From Cladopsammia gracilis (taxonomy: Eukaryota > Cnidaria > Anthozoa > Scleractinia > Dendrophylliidae): a stretch of 64,000 nt of DNA. The notes beneath the pieces are model-generated. The model was not told where the DNA came from and made no database searches. It was given only the letters and a program-made list of their open reading frames with translations. A program made the position numbers and the translations under genes. How positions within the stretch are numbered: the stretch's first letter is position 1; each line of letters opens with the position of its first letter. Location of the stretch: NCBI GenBank assembly GCA_022457155.1, contig JAJGOT010000355.1, forward strand, positions 28,501 to 92,500, given 5' to 3'. Positions 10,101 through 21,763 of the stretch are shown here, piece after piece.

Positions 10101-13100
10101 TGGCTGATATATCATATTTTTACAAGTATGTCCAGGAGATTTATTTATCGTATTGAAATATGGAAAAAAAATTCCAAAAGCGGTGAAAGAGAAATAGACA
10201 ATACCATGGCAATTTTTGGCAATTTTGATTTTTTGACTGCCTGTCACAAAATCAATGTTCAACTGTAATCCACTTCCATCCTTGTAATCCTACACTTTTC
10301 TCCCAAAATACTTGTTCTGTTTTGCTCTATAGAATCTAATTTATCCAATTTAGTTGCATATTTGGTGATATACATGGATATGTAGGATTTCATGTACAAA
10401 CTTGGAGAGAAGTGATGGTGCAGTGGCGAGGGTGCTTGCCTTCAACCAAACTGTGATGCTCCAAGTTTAAATTCCCTATTGAGATGCTGGCTGCAGGAGA
10501 AAATCACTGCCTACTTTGTCTTAGCAACTGGCTACTTTGCTTGCCAGTTCTTTAGAGGAAATGGCATTTTAAAAAAATATGTTTGATTGCTTTCCAAAGT
10601 TTGACACCTATTTCAAACTTTTCTGACAACCCTTATTATGTGGTCTGTTGTTTTCATCCCTGCTCCCTTCTCCTTTTTTCTATTTCCCCTAAAAGTTAGA
10701 AGCCACATTAACTACATGCAGGAATGTAAAGGTTAAGTCAATAATGTAGGGTTCAACTTTTAATGCACATGACAGTCAAAACAACTCAAGTGTTTACTAC
10801 TGCAAATTTGATGTCAGTACCGACGTTCAGTTATCTGTTCTTGAGATGAATAATTCATAATCGTCCTCAATCCAAATCTCAGACTTCGATTGAGTTTAAA
10901 AGGTGTGAGAATTTGATAGTTTTTCCTCTGTTTGCATACATCATATCATCTGATGGTCCTCACATAATTCTCATTTCTCTTTTCCAATCTCTTTTTGACC
11001 TTCTGGGAATATCAAAGACTTTCCTGTGTTTTGATATTCCAAAAGAAATTTTAAAAGCTGGCATTGAAGAGAAAAGAAGGTAAAAATCTGAACAGACAAG
11101 TGACCATTGTGAGATGGGTCGTGCAATTTTCAGGAAACCTGTTAAGTGTGTGAAACAATGCATTTTAATCCAATCAAAATTGGAGATTTGGATCGAATAT
11201 CAATTTGAGTTTTAAACTTTTCCTCTGAAGAATATATTATTTAAATGAGTAATGAAATCAAATGAAATTTGCAGCAATGAACTTCATTATATAGTAATTC
11301 CCTAGAAATTTATGTTGAACAATTTTTCAAAGTTTTCCGTGATCGTTCCCTGCCAAGTATTGTTTTGAAATATGGTATGCAGTTAAAAAACATGGGTCGC
11401 CATGCTAGAGAAAGGATATGATAGGCTCAAATTACCGTGTTTTTTCCTGTGGCGGCTACATGTATCCACTTTTTTTGATCAAATCATGTTACATTTTCCA
11501 TAAACTGTGAGTACCATAATAATTCGATTTAGCGCCTGGGGCACATATTTATTTACTTTTGGTAACTCAAGAGAGGGCGTTTATTGGAAAGGGGGTGCTT
11601 ATTTCCTTTTTGACAAAAAAGCACTAATGAACAATAACAGAAAATGTACAATTTGCATAGTCAGAACAACAATAACAATGGTTTGCATAGTCAGAATTTA
11701 ATTCACTATTATACCTCACTGTCTTAGATGTCACTTTCTTCGATAAAATGATTTTTGGGGGCACTTATTAACAAAACGACACTATGGGGGGGGGGAGGGG
11801 GGAGGGGGGATAATTAGAAAGGAGACGCTTATTAAAGCATTATGGTATACATGTCTTAAATTCCTGCTCAGTGTTCGTTTCAGGGCTTTTTCTGCGTTCA
11901 AAATGGTAGCTTACATATGAAGCTTTTATCGCACAATCTGATTGGTTGAATTATTTGTATTTGTCATTTTGCTGTGATGAACGTATAAAATTGCTGGAAT
12001 GGACAAGCTGGGTGAATGACAGCAAATCTGACATGCCAGATATCGGTGATTTTACAGTACTGCTCAGAGATAAGCAAACCATCAAACGGTTGGCCATGCG
12101 TTGACAAAGAAGAGCCATCGCATTGGTCCGTTTTTTGCTAACGCATTAGCCAGTGCCTTTGTTATTCATTTTGCTACCACCAGCTTTTTTTTTGTGTGCT
12201 CTTTTTTAAAGTGACACAAAAAACACTTCAACCTGCATCGTTTGAAATTTGAGAAGTGAGAAGCGGTGATTGAGCGATCGCGCAATTCAAAATCGGCTGG
12301 CTTCCTTCCAATCATTTGTTTATCTCGTCGCTCGCTTGAGTAAAAGAGTTTCATCGCTTGATTTAGAATTATTTTTTTCTCTCTGTTCAGAATTATTTTT
12401 GTCTTGTTCAGAGTAATGTTTTCACTCAGTTCTGAATTCAAGCACATCAAATATTTCTCAGAATCCCAGACATTCTGGCGAATGTGTGTGTAAACAACTC
12501 GTCAATGAATTTGTCATTTGATGCAGTTAAAGTTTTAAATAACATGTCTTGAATGAGTTGAATAGCCTTGTAATAACCTTCTTGGTAGTTTGCCTGGGGA
12601 GGCAGTGGATTTTTGTTTTCTTTTCACGAGGACCTGTACCCATGAGCGGCAAAGCCACAAGCAATCAAGCGACTCTAAATCGGCTGGCTTCTAATCTGTT
12701 GTCTATCTTGTCATTCGCTAAAAATAGTTTTGTCGACTTGTTCTGAATTATTGTTTTCTTTCTGATCAGAATTATTTTTATCCGACTCTTTCGGTCAGTT
12801 CTGAATTCTACTGCGGGTTTGCGATCAGAGTTAACATGTGCAGTGCATGTCCTGGAGTCCCAGAAATGTGGGAATTATCTCCTCGACAGCTGAATGATGA
12901 ATTTGTTAATGATTTGAAACTTTCTTGAATTATTTTTGTTGCCAGCGGCTTTAGAATTATTTTCGCAGACATTTTTAGTCGTTTTACAGCTCCTGAAGGA
13001 TATTTTTTCTTTTAAACTACAAGTAATGTGACTCAGAAATTGGGTGCGTAAACAAGCATGGCGACGCGACGAGCGACGAGTACTATAAATAACTCAGAGA

Positions 13101-16100
13101 TGGTTTTCAGCTAACTACAACAAAATAACTCCTATTTATAATGATTTTGTCTGCTTCAAGGCACATGTATTAAATGTTTAAGTTTGGATCATATTATTTC
13201 GACACTGCATAATATGTAAGGCTCGTTATAACAATTATTTGCATCTTGCTTCAGAAATAATTTATTTCTCGCTGCTTTAATGTAATGATGTGACACAAGT
13301 CAACAAATGCAAGCAGCCAATAAAAATCAACTGTTCCCATGGCTAGAATTTCACTGCCAAAGTGGCTAACGAAAACCAATAACGGAAAGTTTTGGGAGTT
13401 GCAAATTATGCTTGCTAGTTTTTATAGTTGAAAAGACGCGTGGCATGTTAACACGAGAATGTTTGATCAAATTGAAAGCACTCCAAATATCAGCTGAGTA
13501 AACAGTTTCAAGGAATCTTCATGAAAACTTTTCCTTGAATTGTTTTCAATACCAGGATCAGTTGAAATGCAAAGATGAATGTGACAAGTAGCGGCATTGT
13601 GTAGGTCTTTTGTTACATAAAATGACTTTGAAGTGTGATGTACCAATGAGCTTCACAAATGCGTTAGCGTTACTAATGAGCTTCACAAACGCGTTAGCGT
13701 TTGTGTGGGAACACAAACGCTAACGCGTTAGGTTCTAAATGCAAACTAGTTTTAATGGTCAACGCGTTTGATGGTTTGCTTATCTCTGAGCAGTACTGTA
13801 TATGCCAATCGTCATCACACTACACACCTGGCGGTTATTAAAATTGCCTCTGTGTTACTGGCTTCAGAACCCTTAACTTAAAATAGACATTTATTCATTG
13901 TGCATAGGTTCAGCATTATCTTAGAATTACTGGTGTCACATTACCTCAACTCTCTATAAGCCGGACACCTCTCTAAGACGGACAGTTGGGGCCGGTCCCG
14001 AGGGTGTCCGTCTTAGAGAGAGTTGGCTTGCACTACACCCTCCCCCCTCCCCACCCCACTCCTGAAACAGCACATTTTCAGAAGGCTATTAGACGACCAC
14101 CTTCCCTTGCATTAAGATGGTTGCTGCTTACAAAAGGTTTAATGGTAGATTGTTTTATTATGTCTTCAGATGGTGGCCTGCACAGATCTGTAATCCACGT
14201 GATGTCCCAACGAACATTCAAAACATGCGTCATCAGCCAGGCGAGTTTCCTGTCCAGTTTCTTGGGTCACATGACTATTACTGGATTCACAGAGGTCGTG
14301 TGTTCAGCTATCAGGAGGGCGACAAGGGGTCAACTGACTCCGGCACCAATAAAAATTTGGCCAAAGTTTTTAAAAAGGGTGAGTGTGCCAGGAAAAAAAG
14401 TTGTTCTTACAACAGGGCTGTCAGTAGCCAGCAGTTAGGTATTATACCCAAGGCAAGCAATGTTTGAAAGTTGCTTGTCTAAAGGGCAAGCTGAATCAAA
14501 GTTCTTTTCAAGCCCAGATTATAACCCATGAGTATGTTCTTTTGCATGTTAAACTAAACTTCTTATTGTTCTGAGACATTCACTGTGATAATTCAGGGTT
14601 CGTACGGTCATGGAAAAACCTGGAAAGTCATGGAATTGTATAATTTAATTTCCAGAGCTGGAAAGTCATGGAATTTAAGTGTGGGTCATGGAAAATTATG
14701 TTCATGGTACAAAATCACTAAGGCACCATACATTGTGGGAATTATAAGGCAAGATGAAAAATTAAAAAAATGATCATTTTGATAAAATTTTGAAAACAAC
14801 TGTTGAACTCTTGGTCATGAAAAATTTGAAAAGGTCATGGAGAGTCATGGAATTTCAAAATCTGAAAAGAGTATGAACCCTGTAATTGACAGCATTAGAA
14901 AAATGCAATATTTGGCTGAGCTTTGAACTTCATCCTCATTGTTGTTAACCCTTTAAAACCCTAACATCAACATGCATATTCTCTATGTACTGTTCTCCAT
15001 ACATTTCCTACGATACTAATAAGGAGAATTTGTTTGACAATCAAGACCTTTCTTTTCTTAGTGATCATTTTCTTTACTCTCATGACCTTTATGTTTGATT
15101 AAGCAGTGATCATCTAAGGAGAAATTAGATGCTGGTCACTCTTAGGGGTCAAAGGGTTAACAGGGAATTGAAAATGGCTTTGTATGAAAAATTCTCAATG
15201 ACCCTTTTTGTTTTGTTCAGCGCTTGTTGAGGCAAAAGAGAAGTACGCTGAGTGGAGGATAGCACAGGAAAACAAAGCAGAGCAAGATCTTCAGAAAATG
15301 TCCAAAAAACCAGCACCATACAAACACATTAAGGTTAGTAGAGGAGTAGTGTTATATCATTCCCAATCATTATCTCCTGGAACTTAAGTTCATAGAAATC
15401 CCCCCTAACCTTTCCTTACTTTTTATTGCATTTGTCCTTTGAGCTTGCAATACCCTGCCCTGTACTAGTTAAAGGCATTCACTCTAGAAAGCAATTTCAA
15501 TTTCAATCTTTTATTAAACAAATAAATTATTTACAAAATTATAGGCACCCGCAGGTAGCATCAAGCTAATCGAGGCAGGTGCTTTTAGAAATAAATAGAT
15601 AAATAAATAAGAAATCACATAACAAATAAAATACGGAGATTTGGTAGATTTAAATAAAGAAACTGAGTCTTACAAGATTTTGAGTGAGACATTTAACAAG
15701 TCGGATAATTATTTTCACACGTCAGAATAAAGTAAACAAAGGAGAATGTCAAGAAATCATGTGTATTATTGTGGGCTCGTTGATATACGAATCAGCGTTA
15801 TCAAGTATTTTGAAAAGCTGTACATTTATGCCTATTAGGATATGACTGCAATAAAGGGTACATTCAACTTCCACTTGTAGACACTTAGCTATATTTGCGC
15901 ATGCATGAAATGCTCTAAGAACCCCAAAACGATGATTAAATCATAACCAGTTTTTAGCGATTTTTCCAAGACACAAGGTGAGAATTTGAAAGATTGGCCA
16001 ATATTTTGAGGGGGCAATCTGCTTCCAAAGACTACAACTGATAATAGTATTAGTGTGTTAGTATATACAGTGTATACATTGTAGTACTTGGTGAAATTGC

Positions 16101-19100
16101 CCCATTAAAAGCCCTCTATCCAGTTGCTTGTCTAAGTTCATTATATATATTTCAGGAAAATGTTGTAGCATAACTAAGTTAAACAACAGTTTAGATCTGT
16201 TTCCCTCCTGCGAACCATTCCCTGCAGTTCCCATTGCAGAGGTATGCAACCTCGGGAGGCAGAGCAAACACCAGGAAACGTGTTGTAGAGGGCTTCAAGT
16301 AAATATCACATCCTCTTATTCCACTTAATTTTGTTCTTTAGCTTACATTCGTTCATTTGACATACATACAGCTGCAAACAACACAATCATTCATTCATCA
16401 TTGCACACATATTTTACATGACTCGAAGCCTGCAACATGTTTCTACATTTTAGCAGCTAGAGAGATTAGTTTAGGAAGTAAACATTGGTTTCGGTTTGTG
16501 AAAAGAATGCTGATTTGGAATTTAACTGTTATTTGTTGGATGTAGCCAAGTGCTAGGTGAAGCTCTACAAACAAAGGCCTTCAGCAAATTTCCGATAGAA
16601 AACTTGATCAAAACTCGTGGAATTTGTTGAATCCTACCCTCTCATAGACCAATATCATGCTAGCATGGTACAAAAATATATTTAGTTTATTGGGGGAAAG
16701 AGCCCAGCATCAAATTCAGCATATCGATATTAGTAAAATTACAACGTTTTGTAAAGTTTGCTAGCAAACTAACAAAGACATGAAATTTTGAAACTGAGCA
16801 TTTTTACAAAGAAATGTATGGTGGACGGGCAAAGATTGCCTGTCCGGCCTCGTTTTCGTGTTTTTCCCATACATTTCTTTGTAAAAATTAGGCGAGAGTA
16901 CTAAGTTTCAAAAGTTTATATCTCCGTCAGTGTAAGAGCAATCTCTACGAAACTTTACAGTTTTACCAATGTGGATGTGCGGAATTTGATACTAGACGCT
17001 TTTCCCCATTAAATTAAATATATTTTCATGCCATGCTAGTGTGATATTGGTCTATTAGCTTCATCTTTGGACTGGGTTTTTGAACAGCGTTTAGTTGTCA
17101 ACTTTAATTCAGTTCTATTGTTATTTTCCTGTAAAATAAGTCTTTTCGTCTCCTAAATTCACTACTTTAACAATGGAGTTTGTTAAAAATGTTCCAGGAT
17201 AAATTCTACTAATTGGGTAATTGCAGAATTTTTTAAATATAATTTAATACAGTTACAACATTCTTGGTGAAGTGGTTATGTGTCTATCAGTGGCTTCCCG
17301 CAGGGGATGACCCACGGCGACTCGGGCATTTGTCCAGATTCGTCAGATGTTTCTTGCCCGAGGGTGTAGGGGAAAACCTCACTTTTTTCTCCAGGAGATT
17401 GAACCCAGGGGCCATACCCTGGGAATTTGTAATATGAGGTCAGTGGTCTACGTTCTCAACAGATCCCAGATAGTCTTCAAAGACTGTTTCGCACACAAAT
17501 TCTCATATTCTTAATGGGTGGGCTTTATTCCCTGCAAAACAAAAAATGTGCCTGTTTTCAATGCCAGGAACTCTGAAGATCTTTTGGTTTGATATTAAAC
17601 TGATCTCTAAGTGAGTTATATCACAGGAATGTTTATATTAGGCCTCATGGGGTGGGGATTTGTCTGAAACCCTCTGCCTCTGCTCCATACCCAGGGGCAT
17701 TTGATGAGGTTTGATTGAGCATTTGGACAAATCCTCAGAGGGGCCTCTGATAGATGCATTAGGCCATTGGACATAAGATATGGAGGTCAGTGGTTCAGTG
17801 CCTAGTCTCTGCCAGTGCGTTGTTTCCTCAGACGGGAAACTTTTCTCCACATTGGCTCTCTCTGCTTTGTTGTTACCCGGATTGTTAATTATGCAAATGA
17901 TACACATGTGATAGCTGTGGTTATGGAATTGTCGTTCTCACCCTAGGTAAACAAGTGCACAACAGCCGTACGTATGTTGACTGATCCTTCGGAGCTCCCT
18001 GTCTGCGACTGTGTACCAGACAGTGAAAATTCTTGTGGGCCTGAGTCCAACTGCCTGAATCGCATGCTTCAGTTCGAGTGCAATCCACAAAGATGTCCAG
18101 CGAAAGAAAATTGTCAGAACCAGCGATTTCTCAAAAGGCAGTATGTGGATAGTGAAGCCTTTAGAACATTGCATCGTGGATGGGGATTAAGATGCAAACA
18201 GGGTGAGTGGTGCAACAGTACAGAAAATAACAGTTGATCATTGGACATTTTTCAACCAAAATGGCCCTTATGCATAATACATCACCAACTCAAAATCCAC
18301 TCCCAGACCTCATTTGTGAACAAAATACTTCACATTTTCACTACTATTGCATGGGTATTCTCTTCAACCAGCTCAACTGCTTTGGGAATTCATTGTGATA
18401 TTGTGAAACTTCACAAGTTTACAATTCCAAAACTAGGCTTGGGGTAAAATTAGCTAGTCTGGCATGAACATGCAAATTAATGTCTGATTAAGCCATTTTT
18501 ACTGGGTTAGTTTTTGTCTTTTAACCTTAATTCGAGGCCAAGTTTTCTCAAATCTCCATGGCCATATATTTTATTGGCCAAAAAATGCAAGACGACTATA
18601 GTCGCCTGTTGCCTCAAGTAATTTGTATTTTATTGCACAATAGACTTATATTTAATTTATCTATTTCCCAGATGTCAAAAAAGGCCAGTTTGTTATTGAG
18701 TATGTCGGAGAGCTCATTGACGAAGCCACATGCCAAGAACGTGTGCGAAAGGGCGAAGATATCACCAACTATTACATGTTGACAATAGACAAAGATTGCA
18801 TAATTGATGCTGGTCCCATGGGAAATCTGTCACGCTTTATGAATCATAGTTGTGATCCAAATTGCGAGACTCAGAAGTGGACAGTTAATGGAGATGTTAA
18901 GGTGGGGCTTTTTGCTGCGCGCGACATCAAGGATGGAGAAGAATTAACTTTTGATTATCAGCTTGACTGTTTAGGTGAGTGAGTGTTTATGATTAAAATT
19001 ATTTATCTACATGGCGTTGAAATAGGCACATCAAGGAAGTAAAATGAAATGATGACAAATGACAAGAAGATTTGGTGAATTGCGAACTTGCAGCATGGTA

Positions 19101-21763
19101 GTGCATGAAACTCTGACAGCAACATGAAACGGAAATGACAACGTTTTAAAGGGGCGCTGCCCTGCCAAAATATGTTATCGCAACTTAGTTGGATAAAAAG
19201 GTTCTATACAGCTAAACAAACGCAGTAGTTTGGAGATAAAATGCAGGATTGCAAGGATTGAAATGGATTACAATACTTCAACCAGGACAGTGTTCCTTTA
19301 AAGGCCCACTGTCACCCAGTCGGCTTCGCGGTCGTTTGTTTTTGTTTTCAAATGACGAGCTCGCTCATGATTGGCTCTTTCAAGAATTTTCGACTGCGTT
19401 AAATTCGCAATGCATTTTGGGTGACCATGGACCTTTAAATTCATGCCCTAGTCGGAGTGAAATGAGAAATTAGTGATGCAATCTATCCCTGAATCCATCT
19501 TACTTTTCTACCAGGGAACGAAAAGAAGAAGTGTCACTGTGGAGCCAAAAACTGCAGCAGTTTCCTTGGAGTGAGACCCAAAAACCAGATTCAAGAGGAC
19601 AAATCTAAAAAAGCAGGAGATAAAAGGAAGAAGAAGAGAATTAAGAAAGCTGTTGTCAAAGAAGGTACATAATGCATTCTTTAGATAAGTAGAATAGATT
19701 AATTGAAGAAAATGTTGAGAAGATCTTCACAGGAAAGTTCAACTTAATGAGTTTCATTTAAATATCACACTTCAGGATTTCACCCACATTGTACCTTATT
19801 GCAAATAATTTTCATGACATCAAATTTTTCAGTCTTTTAAATTTGCAAAAATTTGATGTCAAGAAAGAAAATGCATAATTATTAAATGCATAATGCATAA
19901 TTTTTAATTATGAATAGGAAATTTGCCACAATTTATCCCAATTCGTAAAAATTGAGTGTTGCAAAATGTCGCCCTGCTTCCAAAATTGCAAAGTTAAACT
20001 GTCATGAAAATATTTTTCAATAAGGTACCACGTCCTTAAAGCCTTTTTTTTATGTTGCGCTTTAGCATTTTATCCAGACTCAAAAGTTAGACTACGAAAT
20101 AAGGGAAAGATCACTGGGTCATTTGAATGTTTAGATTTTTATATGAGTTTCTGTTGTACAATGTATTTCTTGTGGTTATTTGTTCCCTTTTCTGTCGTAA
20201 TTTGCTATGTAACATTCTTCATTGCAACTCTTTCTAAATAAAACTAAATGATAATAGCAAGATAATAAGGATCAATTCAGAACAAACTGAATGCGCTTTT
20301 TAACATTACATCGTCTGCTAGCAAGCTTCAACAGTTAAAAAATAGTTTATTGAATTGCACAGTAAAAAATAGTTAAACATTTTTGAAGCTTAATCATCTT
20401 AAGCCATCTAAAGCCTAAACGCAATGCAAAGCTACTATTGTTATAACTTAAACTAAATTTTAAGCTTATGACGGCTACTTCAAAATTTTTCATTTCTCTA
20501 CCTTTAAACCGAATAATTGCAATATAGAATTTGCTCACATTGAATATTAATGTTTCTTCAAGTTGCCCTTTTAGTGATAAAGGTTAAAAAACTTGTAACT
20601 GAAGCAAGCATTTCTTGTTTGGCTTCAGATACGCCGGTGTCCACCGAACATCGCAAGCGTCCCCCTCCTCTTCCTGCCGTTCATCATGAAGTTTTTAATG
20701 AGCATGGCACAAGTTGTAACACCTCTGACCAGGCAATAAAGCTCACAGGCACCTCTCCTCTCAATAGCGCATTGCCGTGGACTTATAGCCCAATACAGCC
20801 AGGCTTGACCTTAAGCAATAATGTCTGAAAAAGGTGCGCTGATTATGACTTAAACACTACATTATTAAAAGACAGTTGTAAACTAGTAAAAGTAGTTAAA
20901 AAAAACTAAGTGTAAATGTAACGGTAAACTATTTTGAAATGAAGAGTGTTGCCACAGACATGATTAAATCTGTTTTCTTATTTTCTTTTGCGCTAACTTG
21001 AAAATGCAAGCTCCACTTTTTCAAGTTTGTCCAATTGTATTCAAGACTACTGTACAGTTACTGCGCCTTTCAATAACATGCGGAATTTGAAATTCAAATC
21101 TCCACCAACAGTTGCGTTATTCCCTGCCGTCAATCATAATTAATACAAAAGCCAACGGACCATGTAAAAAAGAAACAAACAAAATGGATCGAAATCTACC
21201 AATCATAATGCACGGACGTGACCTTTTGACCTCATTGAAGTGAAGATCTGTTTCCTGAAAGGTAAGCTAAGATGATTGACGGCAGTGTAAAACGCAGCTG
21301 TTGGTGGAAATTTGAATTTCAAATTCCGCATGTTATTGAAAGGCGCAGTAATTCTATGTCTTCAAGAAGAAAAGCACTTGCTAACTCAGTTTCCTCTCTC
21401 GTTTCAGTTCATGAGGACGACTGCTTCATCTGTGGTGATGGCGGAGAGCTTCTGATGTGTGACAAGGGAGGCTGTGCAAAGTGCTACCACAAGGGCTGCC
21501 TGGGCGGGGAGGTCAACATCCGCGGCAAGTGGATCTGCCCGTGGCACTTTTGTGACGACTGTGGAAAGTGGGCCAATGTTCTGTGTTCAGAGTGTCCAAA
21601 TTCCTACTGTAGAGGTCATGCCGCTGGCCAAATCAATGAATTAGGGAATGGAATCCTGGTTTGCTGCGACCATATTTTGACAAGGAAAAAGACATTGAAA
21701 AAACAACGTGTTGATGAGGAACAGGGCAGTGGAGAAACATCCAGCACTGACATGACTGATTAA
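4173..21763 (+). CDS. NSD: NSD-family histone H3 lysine-36 methyltransferase
   Basis: Eight exons splice in phase: 4173-4467, 6803-8882, 14170-14378, 15221-15333, 17947-18202, 18672-18974, 19515-19664 and 21408-21763, giving about 1253 aa. Domains in order: PWWP1 (about 36-103, [10 protein letters not shown]), an AT-hook-like KRKRGRPRK (about 355), a Lys-rich repeat block (about 447-537), a PHD cluster (about 566-785), PWWP2 (about 787-860, [14 protein letters not shown]), AWS (about 917-957), SET (about 960-1085, with [20 protein letters not shown] and LTFDY), post-SET ([14 protein letters not shown]) and a C-terminal PHD/C5HCH (about 1138-1200). This order matches NSD1/2/3; the length is nearest NSD2 or NSD3, but no HMG box was seen. 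The expected activity is H3K36 mono- and dimethylation in the nucleus. The start is the first ATG after the divergent promoter. The paralogue is not assigned. Confidence 0.93.
6376..6765. mobile_element. Repeat family copy A (partner at 58345-58650)
   Basis: It shares long stretches with 58345-58650, including AATTATGGAGACATGTA, TAACTTTTGAGTCTGT, GTGTGACCATTCAAATGAAA and CTTTTGCATGG. The ends resemble inverted TTAACCCTT(A)...CCCAAGAG signals. A hairpin is nested inside it. Confidence 0.6.
6578..6646. repeat. Near-perfect 69-bp hairpin
   Basis: AAGTGCCTATCATCCCTAG at left is answered by its complement at right, with arms of about 33 nt meeting at ATTTTCAGATTCTGAAAAT. Only one or two mismatches are visible, so it is either recent or functional. 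Confidence 0.75.
9120..9970. mobile_element. 851-bp nonautonomous DNA transposon, TACAGTCGAACCTGTATA termini
   Basis: The inverted ends are TACAGTCGAACCTGTATA and its complement TATACAGGTTCGACTGTA. The subterminal motif TATTAAGCGGCCAC occurs several times just inside the left end and once inside the right end. No transposase reading frame. It lies in NSD intron 2. Confidence 0.75.
10400..10560 (+). mobile_element. Degenerate tRNA-like SINE fragment
   Basis: A possible A box (TGGTGCAGTGGCGAGG) is followed about 45 nt later by a weak B-box-like AGTTTAAATTCC. Both boxes are degraded. Low-confidence call by shape only. Confidence 0.3.
11512..11847. mobile_element. MITE with TACCATAAT termini
   Basis: Left end TACCATAAT and right end ATTATGGTA are inverted. 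Inner GGCGTTTATTGG/GACGCTTATTAA blocks also pair loosely, and a G-rich tract lies near 11786-11809. Length 336 bp, noncoding. Confidence 0.65.
12053..13800. mobile_element. 1.75-kb nonautonomous TIR element
   Basis: The terminal inverted repeat is about 50 bp: TACAGTACTGCTCAGAGATA followed by AGCAAACCATCAAACG at left, complemented at 13763-13800. Inside are repeated TCAGAATTATTTTT-like blocks (about 12365-12790) and a GCGTTAGCGTTTGTG inverted pair near 13680-13725. No intact transposase was found, so movement would need a partner in trans. Confidence 0.8.
13947..14025. mobile_element. Mini element with TCTCTAAGACGGACA inverted repeats
   Basis: Left CAACTCTCTATAAGCCGGACA and right TGTCCGTCTTAGAGAGAGTTG are inverted copies about 30 bp apart. 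The same CTAAGACGGACA motif forms the ends of the element at 40660-41159. Confidence 0.65.
14594..14882. mobile_element. MITE with CAGGGTT(C)(G/A)TAC termini and GTCATGGAA repeats
   Basis: The ends are CAGGGTTCGTACGG and GTATGAACCCTG. The inside repeats GGAAAGTCATGGAATT several times, which gives a misleading open frame. It lies in the NSD intron between exons 3 and 4. Confidence 0.7.
14945..15160. mobile_element. MITE with TTAACCCTTT termini
   Basis: Left TTAACCCTTTAAAACCCTAA and right TTAGGGGTCAAAGGGTTAA are inverted. An inner GTGATCATTTTCTTT... TGATCATCTAAGGAGAA symmetry continues the fold. It ends about 60 bp upstream of NSD exon 4. Confidence 0.65.
15490..15800 (-). mobile_element. LINE-like 3' tail fragment
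   Basis: The minus strand reads towards TTTAATAAAAGATTGAAATTG, resembling a non-LTR 3' end with a short repeat tail. AATAAATA runs follow. No coding capacity; boundaries are vague. Confidence 0.3.
16644..17055. mobile_element. 412-bp long palindromic element
   Basis: The whole segment folds back. Outer ends are ATAGACCAATATCA/TGATATTGGTCTAT, the middle pairs AATATATTTAGTTTA with TAAATATATTTTCA, and the centre pairs TACAAAGAAATGTATGG with CCATACATTTCTTTGTA. The loop is the GGCAAAGATTGCC region. Noncoding. Confidence 0.8.
17280..17930 (+). mobile_element. SINE-derived sequence upstream of NSD exon 5
   Basis: The segment at about 17815-17870 (GGGAAACTTTTCTCCACATTG followed by GCTCTCTCTG) resembles the body of the SINE at 37060-37370 (AAACTTTATTCCACATTGTC). 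CCAGGGGCAT/GGGGCCAT-type blocks repeat. Limits are approximate. Confidence 0.35.
19297..19439. mobile_element. MITE with TTTAAAGGCCCACTGTCACCC termini
   Basis: Left TTTAAAGGCCCACTGTCACC pairs with right GGGTGACCATGGACCTTTAAA, with mismatches. The 143-bp element is noncoding and lies in the NSD intron before exon 7. Confidence 0.65.
20629..20828 (+). CDS. Possible alternative last exon of the NSD gene
   Basis: After the acceptor TTGGCTTCAG the sequence continues in the exact phase left by NSD exon 7 (G + AT = Asp) and stays open for 65 codons to a stop at 20826-20828. The tail starts [20 protein letters not shown], is Pro/Ser/Thr-rich, and matches no domain I know. Spliced from exon 7 it would replace the terminal PHD finger, giving a shorter isoform of about 1200 aa. 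No in-phase donor with good consensus was seen, so it reads as terminal rather than cassette. Supported only by phase and codon-like composition. Confidence 0.4.
21058..21351. mobile_element. 294-bp palindromic MITE next to the last NSD exon
   Basis: Ends TTACTGCGCCTTTCAATAAC and its complement at about 21332-21351; the arms continue through GCGGAATTTGAAATTCAAAT and CCAACAG, then GACGGCA near the centre. It ends 56 bp before the exon start at 21408, so it may supply part of the branch-point region. Confidence 0.8.

Noticed and set aside
14585..14773. Frame rich in HGK/SW motifs
   Set aside because: It is translation of GTCATGGAA repeats in a MITE.
21272..21407. PHD exon extended upstream to the ATG at 21272
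   Set aside because: The extension lies in a palindromic MITE, and a good acceptor at 21408 continues exon 7 in phase.
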